Source: Streptomyces avidinii
GTDB taxonomy: Bacteria; Actinomycetota; Actinomycetes; Streptomycetales; Streptomycetaceae
Direction of reading: 5' to 3'
DNA length: 64,000 nucleotides
Assembly (NCBI RefSeq): GCF_014650695.1
Contig: NZ_BMVL01000008.1
Coordinates: 124,772-188,771, forward strand
Shown: positions 16,755-25,823 of the stretch, piece after piece
How positions within the stretch are numbered: the first letter of the stretch is position 1
Layout: every line of letters begins with the position of its first letter
The notes under the pieces: model-generated
What the model was told of the DNA's origin: nothing
Databases searched by the model: none
The model's input: the letters and a program-made list of their open reading frames with translations, nothing else
Position numbers and translations under genes: made by a program

Positions 16755-17156
16755 ATGTCAGCCACCGCCGAGAATCCACCAGCGACCGCCGCCCCGACCG
16801 CCGTCGAGGAGCGGGTCCGTGCCCGCGTCATCACGGACGACCCCCTCTACCGGACCATCCCGGTCGCCCTGCGGTTCGCCGTCGCCGAGCCGCTGGCCGT
16901 ACGGATCGTCTTCCCGGCGGGCCTCTCCCCCGAGGGCACCGACAACGAGTGGGTCTTCCCCCGCGCGCTCCTTGAGGCGGGTCTCCAGTCCCCGACCGGG
17001 ACCGGGGACGTGCGGGTCTGGCCGTGCGGCCGCGTGCAGGCGGTCGTCGAGTTCCACTCCCCCGAGGGCGTCGCCGTGGTGCAGTTCGACATCGCCGCCC
17101 TGCGCCGGTTCCTGCGGCGTACGTACGCCCCCATGGCGGCCGCCGCCACCCGTTAG
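16755..17156 (+). CDS. SsgA-like sporulation/cell division regulator (SsgE-like)
   Basis: 133 aa. The SALP fold is evident from VEERVRARVITDDPLYRTIP, DNEWVFPRALLEAG, the family hallmark PTGTGDVRVWPCGR, and a C-terminal FLRRTY helix. SALPs act at septation and spore-wall maturation; the position next to the metal transporter suggests the S. coelicolor ssgE locus. ATG at 16755 has GAGGAG 8 bp upstream. It is followed by a strong terminator. Confidence 0.88.
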   Translation: MSATAENPPATAAPTAVEERVRARVITDDPLYRTIPVALRFAVAEPLAVRIVFPAGLSPEGTDNEWVFPRALLEAGLQSPTGTGDVRVWPCGRVQAVVEFHSPEGVAVVQFDIAALRRFLRRTYAPMAAAATR

Positions 17157-17165
17157 GCGCAACCG

Positions 17166-17212
17166 GGCCCGGCCCCGTACCACCCGGTGATCGGGTGGTA
17201 CGGGGCCGGGCC
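17166..17212. terminator. Strong bidirectional-looking terminator
   Basis: A perfect 21-bp stem (GGCCCGGCCCCGTACCACCC G) with a 5-nt loop, starting 10 bp after the ssgE-like stop and 41 bp from the end of the convergent MMPL gene. Confidence 0.85.
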
Positions 17213-17252
17213 GTCCTGTCGGCAGGTGCGGGGCCGACGGGGTTTCGCGGGG

Positions 17253-19451
17253 TCAGGCGCTGACCAGCTCGCGGTCCTTGTCCGGGCCCTCCGGGGACTG
17301 CGCGGACTCCAGGTGCTTGCGCAGGCTCTCCCCCTCCACGTCCACGTTCGGCAGCAGCCGGTCCAGCCACTTCGGCAGCCACCAGGCCTTGTGCCCGAGC
17401 AGTGCGAGCACCGCCGGGACGATGGCCATGCGGACCACGAAGGCGTCGAAGAAGACGGCGACGGCCAGACCGAAACCGATCATCTTGACCATCTGCTCGC
17501 TGGCCCCGATGAAGCCCGCGAACACCGCGATCATGATGACGGCGGCAGCCACGACGACCCGCGCGCTGTACTGGAAGCCGGTGACCACGGCCTGGCCCGG
17601 GCGCTCACCGTGGACGTACGCCTCACGCATCCGGGTGACGAGGAAGACCTCGTAGTCCATGGCCAGGCCGAAGACGACACCCACCATGAAGATCGGCATC
17701 ATCGACATGATCGGACCGGTCTGCTCCACTCCGAAGACCGAGCCGAGCCAGCCCCACTGGAAGACCGCGACGACGGCGCCGAGGGCGGCGACGACCGAGA
17801 GCAGGAAGCCGAGGGCCGCCTTGAGCGGGACCAGGATCGAGCGGAAGACGAGCATCAGCAGCAGGAAGGCGAGGCCGACGACGAGCGCCAGGTAGGGCAG
17901 CAGCGCGTCGTTCATCTTCTGCGAGAAGTCGATGTTCATCGCGGTGGCACCGGTGACGAGGACGTCGTCCCCGCTGCCGTCGCGGATCTCGTGGACCAGT
18001 TCCTCGGTGTGCGTGGAGGACGGGCGGTCCTTCGGGATGACGGTGATCACCGCGGCGTCGCCGGCCTCGTTGAGGGTCGGCGGGGTGACCGCGACGACCC
18101 CGTCCAGGCCCTTGATCCGGTCGGCCGTCTTGTCGGCCAGCGCCTTGTCGCCGTCCACGACCACCATCAGCGGGCCGTTGAAGCCCGGGCCGAAGCCGTC
18201 GGACAGCAGGTCGTACGCCTGGCGCTGGGTGGTGGAGACCGGCTGGGCGCCGTCGTCCGGCAGACCCATCTCCAGCTTGCTCGCCGGGATGGCGATGACG
18301 CCGAGACCGATCACACCGGCCAGCAGCACCATGACCGGGCGGCGCAGGACGAAGCGGGCCCAGCGGGTGCCGCCGTTGGCCTTCTTCTCGGCGCCGGCCG
18401 GCTTGCCCTTGCCGAACAGGCGGCTCTTCCTGCCCGCCGGGAGCACCTTCTTGCCCGCGAAGGCGAGGATGGCCGGGACCAGGGTCAGCGCGACGAGCAC
18501 GGCGATGACCACGGTGCCCGCGGCCGCGAAGCCCATCTTGGTCAGCATCGGGATGTTGACGACGGCCAGGCCCACCAGGGCGATGACCACGGTCAGACCG
18601 GCGAAGACGACGGCGGAGCCGGCGGTACCGACGGCGCGGCCCGCGGCCTCGTCGCGCTCGCGGCCCTCGGCGAGCTCCGCGCGGTAGCGGGAGACGATGA
18701 AGAGGGCGTAGTCGATGCCGACCGCGAGGCCGATCATCGTCGCGAGGGTGGCGGTGGTGTTGCCGAGGTCCAGCACGTTGGCGAGCGCGGTGATGGAGGA
18801 GACGCCGATGCCCACGCCGATCAGCGCGGTCAGCAGCGGCAGACCGGCCGCGATCAGCGAGCCGAAGGTGATGACGAGGACGATCGCTGCGACCGCGATG
18901 CCGATGATCTCGCCGGATCCGGTCTCGGGGGCGGCCATCAGCGCGTCACCGCCGATCTGGACGTTCAGCCCGGCGGCCTTGGCGCCCTCGCCCGAGTCCT
19001 TGAGCGCGTCGCGGGTGGCGTCCTTCAGCTCCATGCCGCTGACGTTGTACTTGGCGCTGATGTAGGCGGTGGAACCGTCCTGGCTCACGGCCTTGGCCTC
19101 GTACGGGTCCGCGACGGAGGAGATCTCGGCCGCGCCCGGTCCGGTCTTCAGACCCGAGACGATCTTCTGGACCTCGGCCTTGGGGCCGGGGTCGGTGACC
19201 TTGGCGCCCTCGGGGGCCTGGATGACGATGCGGGCGGTGGCGCCGTCGGCGGCCATGCCCGGGAAGCGCTTGTCCAGCAGGTCGAAGGCCTTCTGGGCCT
19301 CCGTACCGGGTATCGAGAACGAGCCGGAGGTGGGCGCTGCCGCCGAGGCGGCGCCGAAGCCGGCGGCGAACAGCAGCGCCACCCAGAGGAGGGCGACGAG
19401 GCCGCGGCGCCGGAAGGCGCCCCTGCCGAGTCGGTAGAGGAAGGTAGCCAC
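17253..19451 (-). CDS. MMPL-family RND exporter
   Basis: 732 aa with the two-fold RND layout: TM1 (LVALLWVALLFAAGFGAAS), a periplasmic-type loop, TM2-6 (with the MMPL block DYALFIVSRYRAELAEGRERDEA), TM7, a second loop and TM8-12 (with DYEVFLVTRMREAYVHGE). MMPL proteins move lipids or hydrophobic drugs across the membrane using the proton gradient. Starts GTG at 19451. The TetR gene lies 131 bp upstream on the same strand and probably represses both. Confidence 0.9.
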   Translation of the reverse strand: MATFLYRLGRGAFRRRGLVALLWVALLFAAGFGAASAAAPTSGSFSIPGTEAQKAFDLLDKRFPGMAADGATARIVIQAPEGAKVTDPGPKAEVQKIVSGLKTGPGAAEISSVADPYEAKAVSQDGSTAYISAKYNVSGMELKDATRDALKDSGEGAKAAGLNVQIGGDALMAAPETGSGEIIGIAVAAIVLVITFGSLIAAGLPLLTALIGVGIGVSSITALANVLDLGNTTATLATMIGLAVGIDYALFIVSRYRAELAEGRERDEAAGRAVGTAGSAVVFAGLTVVIALVGLAVVNIPMLTKMGFAAAGTVVIAVLVALTLVPAILAFAGKKVLPAGRKSRLFGKGKPAGAEKKANGGTRWARFVLRRPVMVLLAGVIGLGVIAIPASKLEMGLPDDGAQPVSTTQRQAYDLLSDGFGPGFNGPLMVVVDGDKALADKTADRIKGLDGVVAVTPPTLNEAGDAAVITVIPKDRPSSTHTEELVHEIRDGSGDDVLVTGATAMNIDFSQKMNDALLPYLALVVGLAFLLLMLVFRSILVPLKAALGFLLSVVAALGAVVAVFQWGWLGSVFGVEQTGPIMSMMPIFMVGVVFGLAMDYEVFLVTRMREAYVHGERPGQAVVTGFQYSARVVVAAAVIMIAVFAGFIGASEQMVKMIGFGLAVAVFFDAFVVRMAIVPAVLALLGHKAWWLPKWLDRLLPNVDVEGESLRKHLESAQSPEGPDKDRELVSA

Positions 19452-19582
19452 GTCGGTGGTTCTCCCGTTCAGGTCGTGGGATGGATCCGGATCGGATCAG
19501 GGCGTCGAAAGCCGGCCCGACGACGAGAGCGGCGTGTCAGGAGCAGCGGGGAGGCGGTGCCGGGGACGGGGTGGAGCGAGGA

Positions 19583-20173
19583 TCAGACGCCGAGGGCGGG
19601 GAAGACCACGGCGTCGATGAAGTCACCGAGGAAGGCCCGGTCCACCGGGCGGTCCTCGATCAGCGGGAGCGCGATGAACGCCCCGATGAGCATGTGCGGT
19701 ACGAAGTCGAGCGCGGGACAGTCCGGGCGGATCTCGCCCCGGTCCACCGCGCGCCGCAGCATCGCCTGGAGACCGTTGATCTCCGGGTCGACCAGCAGGT
19801 CGCGCAGGGCCTTGTGCAGCTCCGGGCTCTCGTGGACGGCATGGGCCAGACCCCGCATCAGCGCGGTGTCCTTGGCCATCTGCGCGTCGTCGGAGTGCTC
19901 GACCATGCACGCGAAGTCCCCGCGCAGGCTGCCCGTGTCGATCTCGCGCAGCGAGACCGGCTGGGTGCACCGCAGGGCCTTGGCGACCAGTTCCGGCTTG
20001 CTCCCCCACTGGCGGTAGAGGGTGGCCTTGCTGGACTTCGTACGGGCGGCGACCGCGTCCATGGTCAGCGCCTCGTAGCCGACGTCACGCAGGAGGTCGA
20101 GGACCGCCTCGTGCAGTTCGGCCTGTCGTTCGGGGGTGATCCGGCTGCGCCGAGCCGCCATCGCCTCGGTCAT
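19583..20173 (-). CDS. TetR-family transcriptional regulator
   Basis: 196 aa. The N-terminal HTH is clear (about 16-62: LHEAVLDLLRDVGYEALTMD then AVAARTKSSKATLYRQWGSK), and the C-terminal part resembles TetR_C_11-type ligand domains. Probably autoregulates and represses the adjacent MMPL exporter. A 29-bp palindrome centred 72 bp upstream of the start and a related half-conserved site 20-35 bp upstream are the likely operators. Confidence 0.88.
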   Translation of the reverse strand: MTEAMAARRSRITPERQAELHEAVLDLLRDVGYEALTMDAVAARTKSSKATLYRQWGSKPELVAKALRCTQPVSLREIDTGSLRGDFACMVEHSDDAQMAKDTALMRGLAHAVHESPELHKALRDLLVDPEINGLQAMLRRAVDRGEIRPDCPALDFVPHMLIGAFIALPLIEDRPVDRAFLGDFIDAVVFPALGV

Positions 20174-20191
20174 CTCCGTCTCCCGCCCGAT

Positions 20192-20213
20192 CGAAACTAT
20201 TCCGTACGCTTAA
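20192..20213 (-). promoter_or_regulatory. Secondary TetR operator-like site
   Basis: AAAC-TA-TTCCGT here repeats the core AAAC-CG-TTCCGT of the main palindrome downstream, followed in both by CGCTTA. It lies immediately upstream of the TetR start. Confidence 0.4.
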
Positions 20214-20230
20214 GACCATACCCCTACCCC

Positions 20231-20259
20231 AAGCGAAACGAAACCGTTCCGTTTCGCTT
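20231..20259. promoter_or_regulatory. 29-bp palindromic operator between tetR and the tricorn gene
   Basis: AAGCGAAACG and CGTTTCGCTT arms surround AAACCGTTC; 13 of 14 symmetric pairs are complementary around C20245. It lies between divergent genes, 58 bp from the TetR start and 65 bp from the tricorn start, so it may control both directions. Confidence 0.65.
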
Positions 20260-20323
20260 ACGGGGGTGGCATGGATCACCTGTACGAGTTGCCATGGCCT
20301 CCCTGCGCGGAAAGCATTGGGGG

Positions 20324-23300
20324 GTGAGTCACGACGTCGCGTACCTCCGGTTCCCGCACCTGCACGACGACCTCCTCTGCTTCGCCGCCGAGGACGACCT
20401 CTGGGTCGCCCCGCTGGTCCCCGACGGAGGGACCCCCGGGCGGGCCTGGCGCATCACCGTCGACCGGACCCGGGTCGGCCACCCGCGCTTCTCCCCCGAC
20501 GGGGGGCACATCGCCTTCACCAGCTGGCGCAGCCTCGACCCCGAGATCCACCTCGCCCCGGTCGACGGCGGCCCCGCCCGCCGGCTCAGCTACTGGGGCG
20601 CCCTCGACACCCGCGTCTGCGGCTGGACCCCGCCCGACGAGGACGGCCGCAGCGACATCCTGGCCGTGTCCTCGCACAGCCAGCCCTTCTCCTACTTCGC
20701 CTGGGCCTACACCCTCCCGACCGACGGCAGCCCCGGCGGCCGGCTGCCCTGGGGGCCCGTCTCCGACATCCAGGTGCAGGCCACCGAGGAGGGCGAGCGG
20801 CACTCCCTCCTCCTCACCGGCAAACCCCCGCACGAGCCCGCCGCCTGGAAGCGCTACCGCGGCGGCGCCACCGGCCGGCTGTGGCTGCACGGTCAGCGGC
20901 TGCTGGAGGACGTCGAGGGACACCTCGACTCCCCGATGTTCGTGGGCGGCCGGATCGCCTTCCTCTCCGACCACGAGGGCATCGGCAACCTGTACTCCTG
21001 CCTGCCCGACGGCACCGATCTGCGCCGCCACACCGATCACGAGGAGTTCTACGCCCGGCACGCCTCCAGCGACGGCTCCCGCGTCGTCTACCAGTGCGCC
21101 GGCGACCTCTGGCTCGTCGAGTCCCTGGACCGGGACGCCGTCCCGCGCAGGCTCGACGTCCGCCTCGGCGGCCCGCGCGCGGGCCGGCGTACGTACCAGG
21201 TGCCCGCCGCCAGCCATGTCGACTCGCTCTCCGTGGACACCACCGGGCGCGCCAGCGCCGTCGTGGTGCGCGGCAGCCTCTACTGGCTGACCCACCGCGA
21301 CGGCCCGGCCCGGACCATCGCCGACACCCCGGGCGTACGGGTGCGGCTGCCGGAGATGCTCGGCAGCGGCGGACAGGTCGCCTACATCACCGACGCCGAG
21401 GGCGAGGACGCGATCGAGATCGCCTACCTGCCGCGGGCCTCCGGCGAGCGGGAGCCCCGCCGGCTGGCCTCGGGCCAGCTGGGGCGGGTCACCGAACTGC
21501 TCTCGGACCCGGACGGCGAGCGGCTCGCCATCGCCTCCAACGACGGCCGGCTGCTCCTCATCGACGCCACCGAGGAGTCCAACGGCGAGGTCACCGAGCT
21601 GATCGCATCCATCAACGGCCCCGTCACCGACCTGGCCTTCTCCCCCGACGGAGCCTGGCTGACCTGGTCGCACCCGGGCATCGGCCGGTCGCTGCGGCAG
21701 ATCAAGATGGCCCGGATCTCCGGACCCGGCGCCCGCGTCATCGTGGACGTCACCAACGGCCGCTTCGAGGACGAGAACCCGGTCTTCACCCGGGACGGGC
21801 GCTACCTCGCCTTCCTGTCGTGGCGCGGCTTCGACCCGGTCTACGACGTGCACACCGGCGACCTCTCCTTCCCGCTGGGCTGCCGCCCGTACCTGGTGCC
21901 GCTGTCCTCCGCGACCCCCTCCCCCTTCGCGCTCTCCGCCGAGGGTCGACCCGCGGCCGGCGGACTCGAACTGGCGGAGGGCGACTCGGGCGAGGCCGAC
22001 GGCGCCGTCACCGTGGAGGTGGAGGGGCTGGAGAGCCGGGTCACGCCGTTCCCGGTGACCGCGTCCAAGTACTCGGCCCTGTACCCGGTGCACGGCGGCG
22101 GGCTGGTGTGGCTGCGCTGGCCGATCTCGGGCGCGCTCGGCGAGACCTTCGCCAACCCGGCCGACATCAGCGGCAAGCCGACGCTGGAGCACTTCGACCT
22201 CACCAAGGCCCGCAAGACCGAACTGGCTTCGGGGCTGGACTGGTTCGCGGTCAGCGGCGACGGCACCCGGCTCGTGATCAACGACGACGGCGACCTGCGC
22301 GCGGTCCCGGCGACCGAGTCGGGCGACAGCGACTCGACCGTCTACCTGGACCTGCGGCGCATCCTGCACGAGGTGGACCCGGCGGCCGAGTGGCGCCAGG
22401 CCTACGAGGAGGCCGGGCGGATCATCCGCGCGTACTTCTGGGAGCCGAAGATGTGCGGCATCGACTGGGACGGGGTGCTGAGCCAGTACCGGTCCCTGGT
22501 CGAACGGGTCGCCTCGCCGGACGAGTTCGCCGACCTGCTGCGCGAGGTCCTCGGCGAACTCGGCACCTCGCACGCCTACGTCTCCCCCGCGCGCCGCAAT
22601 GAAGGCCCGCCGCACTACCAGCGGGCGATCGGCCTGCTCGGCGCCAATCTCTTTCCCCGGGACGGGGAATGGGTGGTCAGCCGGATCCTGCCCGGTGAGT
22701 CCTCGGACTCCAAGGCCCGCTCCCCGCTGGCCGGCACCGGCATCCGGGAGGGCGCGGTGCTCACCCATGTCGACGGGCGGCCGGTGGACCCGGTCGCCGG
22801 GCCCTACCCGCTGCTCGCCGCGGCGGGCGGGACCACCGTGGAGCTGACCTTCCAGCCCGCGGCGGGCGAGGGCCGGGCCCGCCGGGTCGCCATCGTGCCG
22901 CTGATCGACGAGCGGCCGCTGCGCTACCAGGACTGGGTGTCCAAGCGGCGCGAGGCGGTCCGGGAGATCAGCGGCGGCCGCTGCGGCTACCTCCACATCC
23001 CCGACATGGGCGGCTCGGGCTGGGCGCAGTTCAACCGCGACCTGCGGATGGAGATGTCCCGGCCCGCGCTGATCGTGGACGTGCGCGGCAACGCGGGCGG
23101 GCACATCAGCGAGTTGGTGGTGGAGAAGCTGACCCGCTCCATCCTCGGCTGGGACCTGACGCGCAACGCCCAGCCGGTCTCGTACGCCTCCAACGCGCCC
23201 CGCGGTCCGATCGTGGCGCTGGCCGACGAGGCGACCTCCTCGGACGGGGACATGATCACCGCGGCCTTCAAACTGCTGGGCCTGGGCCCGGTGGTGGGCC

Positions 23301-23605
23301 TGCGCACCTGGGGCGGGGTGGTCGGCATGACCGGCCGCCACACCCTGGGGGACGGCACGGTGATCACGGTGCCGATGAATGCAGCCTGGTTCCCGGAGTA
23401 CGGCTGGTCGGTGGAGAACCACGGCGTGGAGCCGGACCTGGAGATCCAGCGCACTCCCCTCGACTGGGCGGAGGGGCGGCACGCCCAGCTCGACGACGCC
23501 GTGCACCTGGCACTGGAACTGCTGGAACAGGACCCGGCCGCGGTGCCGCCCGGGTACACGGATGTACCGGACCGGCGCCGGCCGAAGCTGCCGCCGAGGA
23601 ACTGA
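20324..23605 (+). CDS. Tricorn protease (S41 family)
   Basis: 1093-aa giant self-compartmentalising protease that trims oligopeptides, possibly downstream of the proteasome. N-terminal six-blade and seven-blade beta-propellers (about 1-310 and 320-690, repeated PDGxxIAF and SPDGxxLT strands) are followed by a C1 helical domain, PDZ (about 790-830, GIREGAVLTHVDGRPVD) and C2. Catalytic residues visible: His750 (GTSHAYVSP) and Ser973 (ATSSDGDM). GTG at 20324 follows GGAAAG by 9 nt; an ATG at 20294 has no RBS. The stop lies in the first of three 21-bp tandem repeats. Confidence 0.9.
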   Translation: MSHDVAYLRFPHLHDDLLCFAAEDDLWVAPLVPDGGTPGRAWRITVDRTRVGHPRFSPDGGHIAFTSWRSLDPEIHLAPVDGGPARRLSYWGALDTRVCGWTPPDEDGRSDILAVSSHSQPFSYFAWAYTLPTDGSPGGRLPWGPVSDIQVQATEEGERHSLLLTGKPPHEPAAWKRYRGGATGRLWLHGQRLLEDVEGHLDSPMFVGGRIAFLSDHEGIGNLYSCLPDGTDLRRHTDHEEFYARHASSDGSRVVYQCAGDLWLVESLDRDAVPRRLDVRLGGPRAGRRTYQVPAASHVDSLSVDTTGRASAVVVRGSLYWLTHRDGPARTIADTPGVRVRLPEMLGSGGQVAYITDAEGEDAIEIAYLPRASGEREPRRLASGQLGRVTELLSDPDGERLAIASNDGRLLLIDATEESNGEVTELIASINGPVTDLAFSPDGAWLTWSHPGIGRSLRQIKMARISGPGARVIVDVTNGRFEDENPVFTRDGRYLAFLSWRGFDPVYDVHTGDLSFPLGCRPYLVPLSSATPSPFALSAEGRPAAGGLELAEGDSGEADGAVTVEVEGLESRVTPFPVTASKYSALYPVHGGGLVWLRWPISGALGETFANPADISGKPTLEHFDLTKARKTELASGLDWFAVSGDGTRLVINDDGDLRAVPATESGDSDSTVYLDLRRILHEVDPAAEWRQAYEEAGRIIRAYFWEPKMCGIDWDGVLSQYRSLVERVASPDEFADLLREVLGELGTSHAYVSPARRNEGPPHYQRAIGLLGANLFPRDGEWVVSRILPGESSDSKARSPLAGTGIREGAVLTHVDGRPVDPVAGPYPLLAAAGGTTVELTFQPAAGEGRARRVAIVPLIDERPLRYQDWVSKRREAVREISGGRCGYLHIPDMGGSGWAQFNRDLRMEMSRPALIVDVRGNAGGHISELVVEKLTRSILGWDLTRNAQPVSYASNAPRGPIVALADEATSSDGDMITAAFKLLGLGPVVGLRTWGGVVGMTGRHTLGDGTVITVPMNAAWFPEYGWSVENHGVEPDLEIQRTPLDWAEGRHAQLDDAVHLALELLEQDPAAVPPGYTDVPDRRRPKLPPRN

Positions 23606-23658
23606 GCGGTTCCCGCGAGGAACTGAGCGGTTCCCGCGAGGAAGTGGGCGGTTCCCGC
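23596..23658 (+). repeat. Three 21-bp tandem repeats overlapping the tricorn stop codon
   Basis: Unit GAGGAACTGAGCGGTTCCCG plus C; copies at 23596-23616, 23617-23637 and 23638-23658. The first two are identical and the third has two changes. The TGA of the tricorn gene is inside copy 1; copy 2 duplicates that TGA in frame and copy 3 has TGG there. Confidence 0.85.
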
Positions 23659-23685
23659 CTGCGGCGAGCGGGGTGCGCATGCGCA

Positions 23686-23723
23686 AGGGGCGCGATCCCC
23701 GGGACAGCGGGGATCGCGCCCCT
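23686..23723. terminator. Terminator between convergent tricorn and small-protein genes
   Basis: A perfect 16-bp stem (AGGGGCGCGATCCCCG / complement) with a 6-nt loop, placed between the tandem repeats and the stop of the minus-strand small protein. Confidence 0.75.
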
Positions 23724-23749
23724 CGGCGCGCGGTATCCGGTTCCGGCCG

Positions 23750-23926
23750 TCAGGTCCGGTCGTCGAGCCCGTCCTGGATGTCGTCGAACGACCGCTGCGG
23801 CGAGTCCTTCGGCTGCGGAGCGCGCGCGGACCTCTGGTCCTGCGGGCCCTTGCCGGGCTTCTGCGCCTGCCGCGCCTTCTCCTCGATCTGCTGCGCCTTG
23901 TCCTGGAACTGGTCCTTGATACCCAT
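23750..23926 (-). CDS. Small hydrophilic protein of unknown function
   Basis: 58 aa, MGIKDQFQDKAQQIEEKARQ at the N-terminus, highly charged with a likely amphipathic helix followed by a Lys/Pro/Gln-rich tail ending DIQDGLDDRT. It resembles small stress-type proteins of actinomycetes but no family is assigned. The ATG at 23926 has GGAGTG at 6 nt. Longer in-frame readings run through the opposite coding context and are not supported. Confidence 0.6.
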   Translation of the reverse strand: MGIKDQFQDKAQQIEEKARQAQKPGKGPQDQRSARAPQPKDSPQRSFDDIQDGLDDRT

Positions 23927-24015
23927 GCTGTTCACTCCATGAGGGGTGTCGGTGGTGGGGCCCGGTGGTGAGGCCTCGACCAGACTTGCACGGGCGAACA
24001 AAGCACGCATTTCGA

Positions 24016-24900
24016 TCAGTGACTCTGTGTGCGCTCCTTCTCGTCGGCGGCCCCGCCGGCCCCCACGAGCCCCTTGGACACCTGGCCCAGACGCGGCTCG
24101 AAGTGCCGCATCTCGCGCTGCCCGACCGTCGCGATCATGCCGGGCAGGTAGCCGCGGATCCCCTGCATGCCGCGCAGCCACCACTGCGCGTACACGTGCG
24201 CCGAGCGCCGCTCGATTCCCGCGACGATCCGGTCGACCGCCGGGCCCAGCGGGTACGTGCGGTTCGACGGCCACGGCAGCCGCTGCCGCAACTCCCGCAT
24301 GACCTCGTCCTGATCGGCGCCGCGCACCATGTCCGTGTCGGTCCAGGAGAGGTATCCGACCCCGACCTTCACCCCCTTGTGGCCGACCTCCGCGCGCAGG
24401 CAGTGCGCGAAGGCCTCGACCCCGGACTTGGAGGCGCAGTAGGCGGTCATCATCGGCGCCGGGGTGATCGCGGCGAGCGAGGCGATCTGGAGGAAGTAGC
24501 CGCGGCTCTCCATCAGTACGGGCAGGAAGGCGCGGGCGGTGACGGCCCCGCCGATCAGGTTGACCTCGATCACCCGGCGCCAGGCGTCCGGGTCCGAGTC
24601 GGCGAACGGCCCGCCCGCGGCCACGCCGGCGTTGGCGACGACGAGGTCCACCTTGCCGAAGCGCTGCTTGACCTCCTCGGCGACCCGGGCCATGGCCTCG
24701 TGGTCGGTGACGTCGGCGTACCAGTGGTCGCTGTCGGTGTGCAGCCGCTCGGAGACCTCCTTGAGGGCCTCCGGCTCCAGACCGACGAGGGCGACCTTCG
24801 CGCCGCGGGCCGACAGCTTGCGCGCCAGCAGCTCGCCGACCCCCCGGGCGGCACCGGTGACGACGGCGACCTGGCCTTCCAGACTCCTGCGAGCGCTCAC
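24016..24900 (-). CDS. Short-chain dehydrogenase/reductase
   Basis: 294-aa classical SDR. Cofactor motif TGAARGVG (15-22), NAG (90-92), catalytic Ser141, Tyr154 and Lys158 (YCASK). The C-terminal 60 residues (AQWWLRGMQGIRGYLP) are longer than in core SDRs and may be membrane-associated. GTG at 24900 overlaps the upstream hydrolase stop as GTGA. It is the last gene of the monooxygenase-hydrolase-SDR operon, the same order as mymA-lipR-sadH in Mycobacterium tuberculosis. Confidence 0.9.
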   Translation of the reverse strand: MSARRSLEGQVAVVTGAARGVGELLARKLSARGAKVALVGLEPEALKEVSERLHTDSDHWYADVTDHEAMARVAEEVKQRFGKVDLVVANAGVAAGGPFADSDPDAWRRVIEVNLIGGAVTARAFLPVLMESRGYFLQIASLAAITPAPMMTAYCASKSGVEAFAHCLRAEVGHKGVKVGVGYLSWTDTDMVRGADQDEVMRELRQRLPWPSNRTYPLGPAVDRIVAGIERRSAHVYAQWWLRGMQGIRGYLPGMIATVGQREMRHFEPRLGQVSKGLVGAGGAADEKERTQSH

Positions 24901-25823
24901 GGCGTCTTCTCCTTCTCGGTGGTGTCGAGGTACAGCTCGGTCAGCTCGCGCAGGGCGCCGGTGACGACCTCGGGGGCCTCCACCGGGGTCATGTGCCCCA
25001 TTCCGGTGAGCTCGGTCAGGCCCACGCAGTTCGGCAGTGCGGCGGCCAGCCCGCGGGCGTGCACGATCGGGGTGAGCCGGTCGGCGGTGCCGCCGATGAC
25101 GGCGGTGGGCACGGCGAGGCGGGCCACGTCCGCGTCGAGATCCAGCCCTTCCAGCACCCGGGACCACGCGTGACGCACCCCGGTGGGGCAGGCGTGGACG
25201 ATACGGGCGCACGCCTCGACCTTGTCCGGCGCCGAACCGGGGCCCATGGTGGCGTACTTCAGGATCTTCCGGGCGACGGGCGTGACCGGCCCGAGGGGGG
25301 CGCGGGAGCCGAGGACCGCGCCGGTCAGCCGGGTACGGGCGCGCCCCGCGCGCACCGGCAGCACCTGCGCCTCTGCAACCAGCCGGGAGCTGCCGGTGCT
25401 GCACAGCAGCGCGGCCGCGGCGTGCTCGGCGAACTCCGGCCGGGCCGCTGCCGCCATGATCGTCATGCCGCCCATGGAGTGGCCCGCGACGACCGCGCGC
25501 TCCCCGGGGGCGAGGGCCGCCTCCAGGACCGCCACCAGGTCGTCGGCGAGGGCGGTGGTGGTGTGCGTCCGGGCGGCGGGGCTGCGGCCGTGCCCGCGCT
25601 GGTCGTAGGCGACGACCCGGTGGGTGGCCGCCAGGGCCCGGATCTGCGCGGCCCAGAAGGCGGTGGAACAGGTCCAGCCGTGGGCCAGCACCACGGCCGG
25701 CGCACCCTGCTCCCCGTGGACCTCGACGTGCAGCCGGGCCCCGTCCGCGGAGACGGCGACGAGCTCGCGCCGTGCGACGGGCGGTGCATAGGGACCGGAG
25801 AGGACGTGCCGCGGGCGGCTCAC
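24897..25823 (-). CDS. Alpha/beta-fold hydrolase
   Basis: 308 aa, cytosolic. Oxyanion motif AHGW (47-50), nucleophile elbow GHSMGG (Ser116), acid in the GGTADRLTP loop and a late GMGHMTPVEAPE histidine. Likely an esterase or lipase acting on the ester produced by the Baeyer-Villiger-type monooxygenase encoded upstream. GTG at 25823 overlaps the monooxygenase stop by 4 bp (GTGA), so the three genes are translationally coupled. Confidence 0.88.
   Translation of the reverse strand: MSRPRHVLSGPYAPPVARRELVAVSADGARLHVEVHGEQGAPAVVLAHGWTCSTAFWAAQIRALAATHRVVAYDQRGHGRSPAARTHTTTALADDLVAVLEAALAPGERAVVAGHSMGGMTIMAAAARPEFAEHAAAALLCSTGSSRLVAEAQVLPVRAGRARTRLTGAVLGSRAPLGPVTPVARKILKYATMGPGSAPDKVEACARIVHACPTGVRHAWSRVLEGLDLDADVARLAVPTAVIGGTADRLTPIVHARGLAAALPNCVGLTELTGMGHMTPVEAPEVVTGALRELTELYLDTTEKEKTP

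Noticed and set aside
23596..23658. CRISPR array
   Set aside because: The 21-bp copies are directly contiguous with no spacers, and no cas genes occur in the window.
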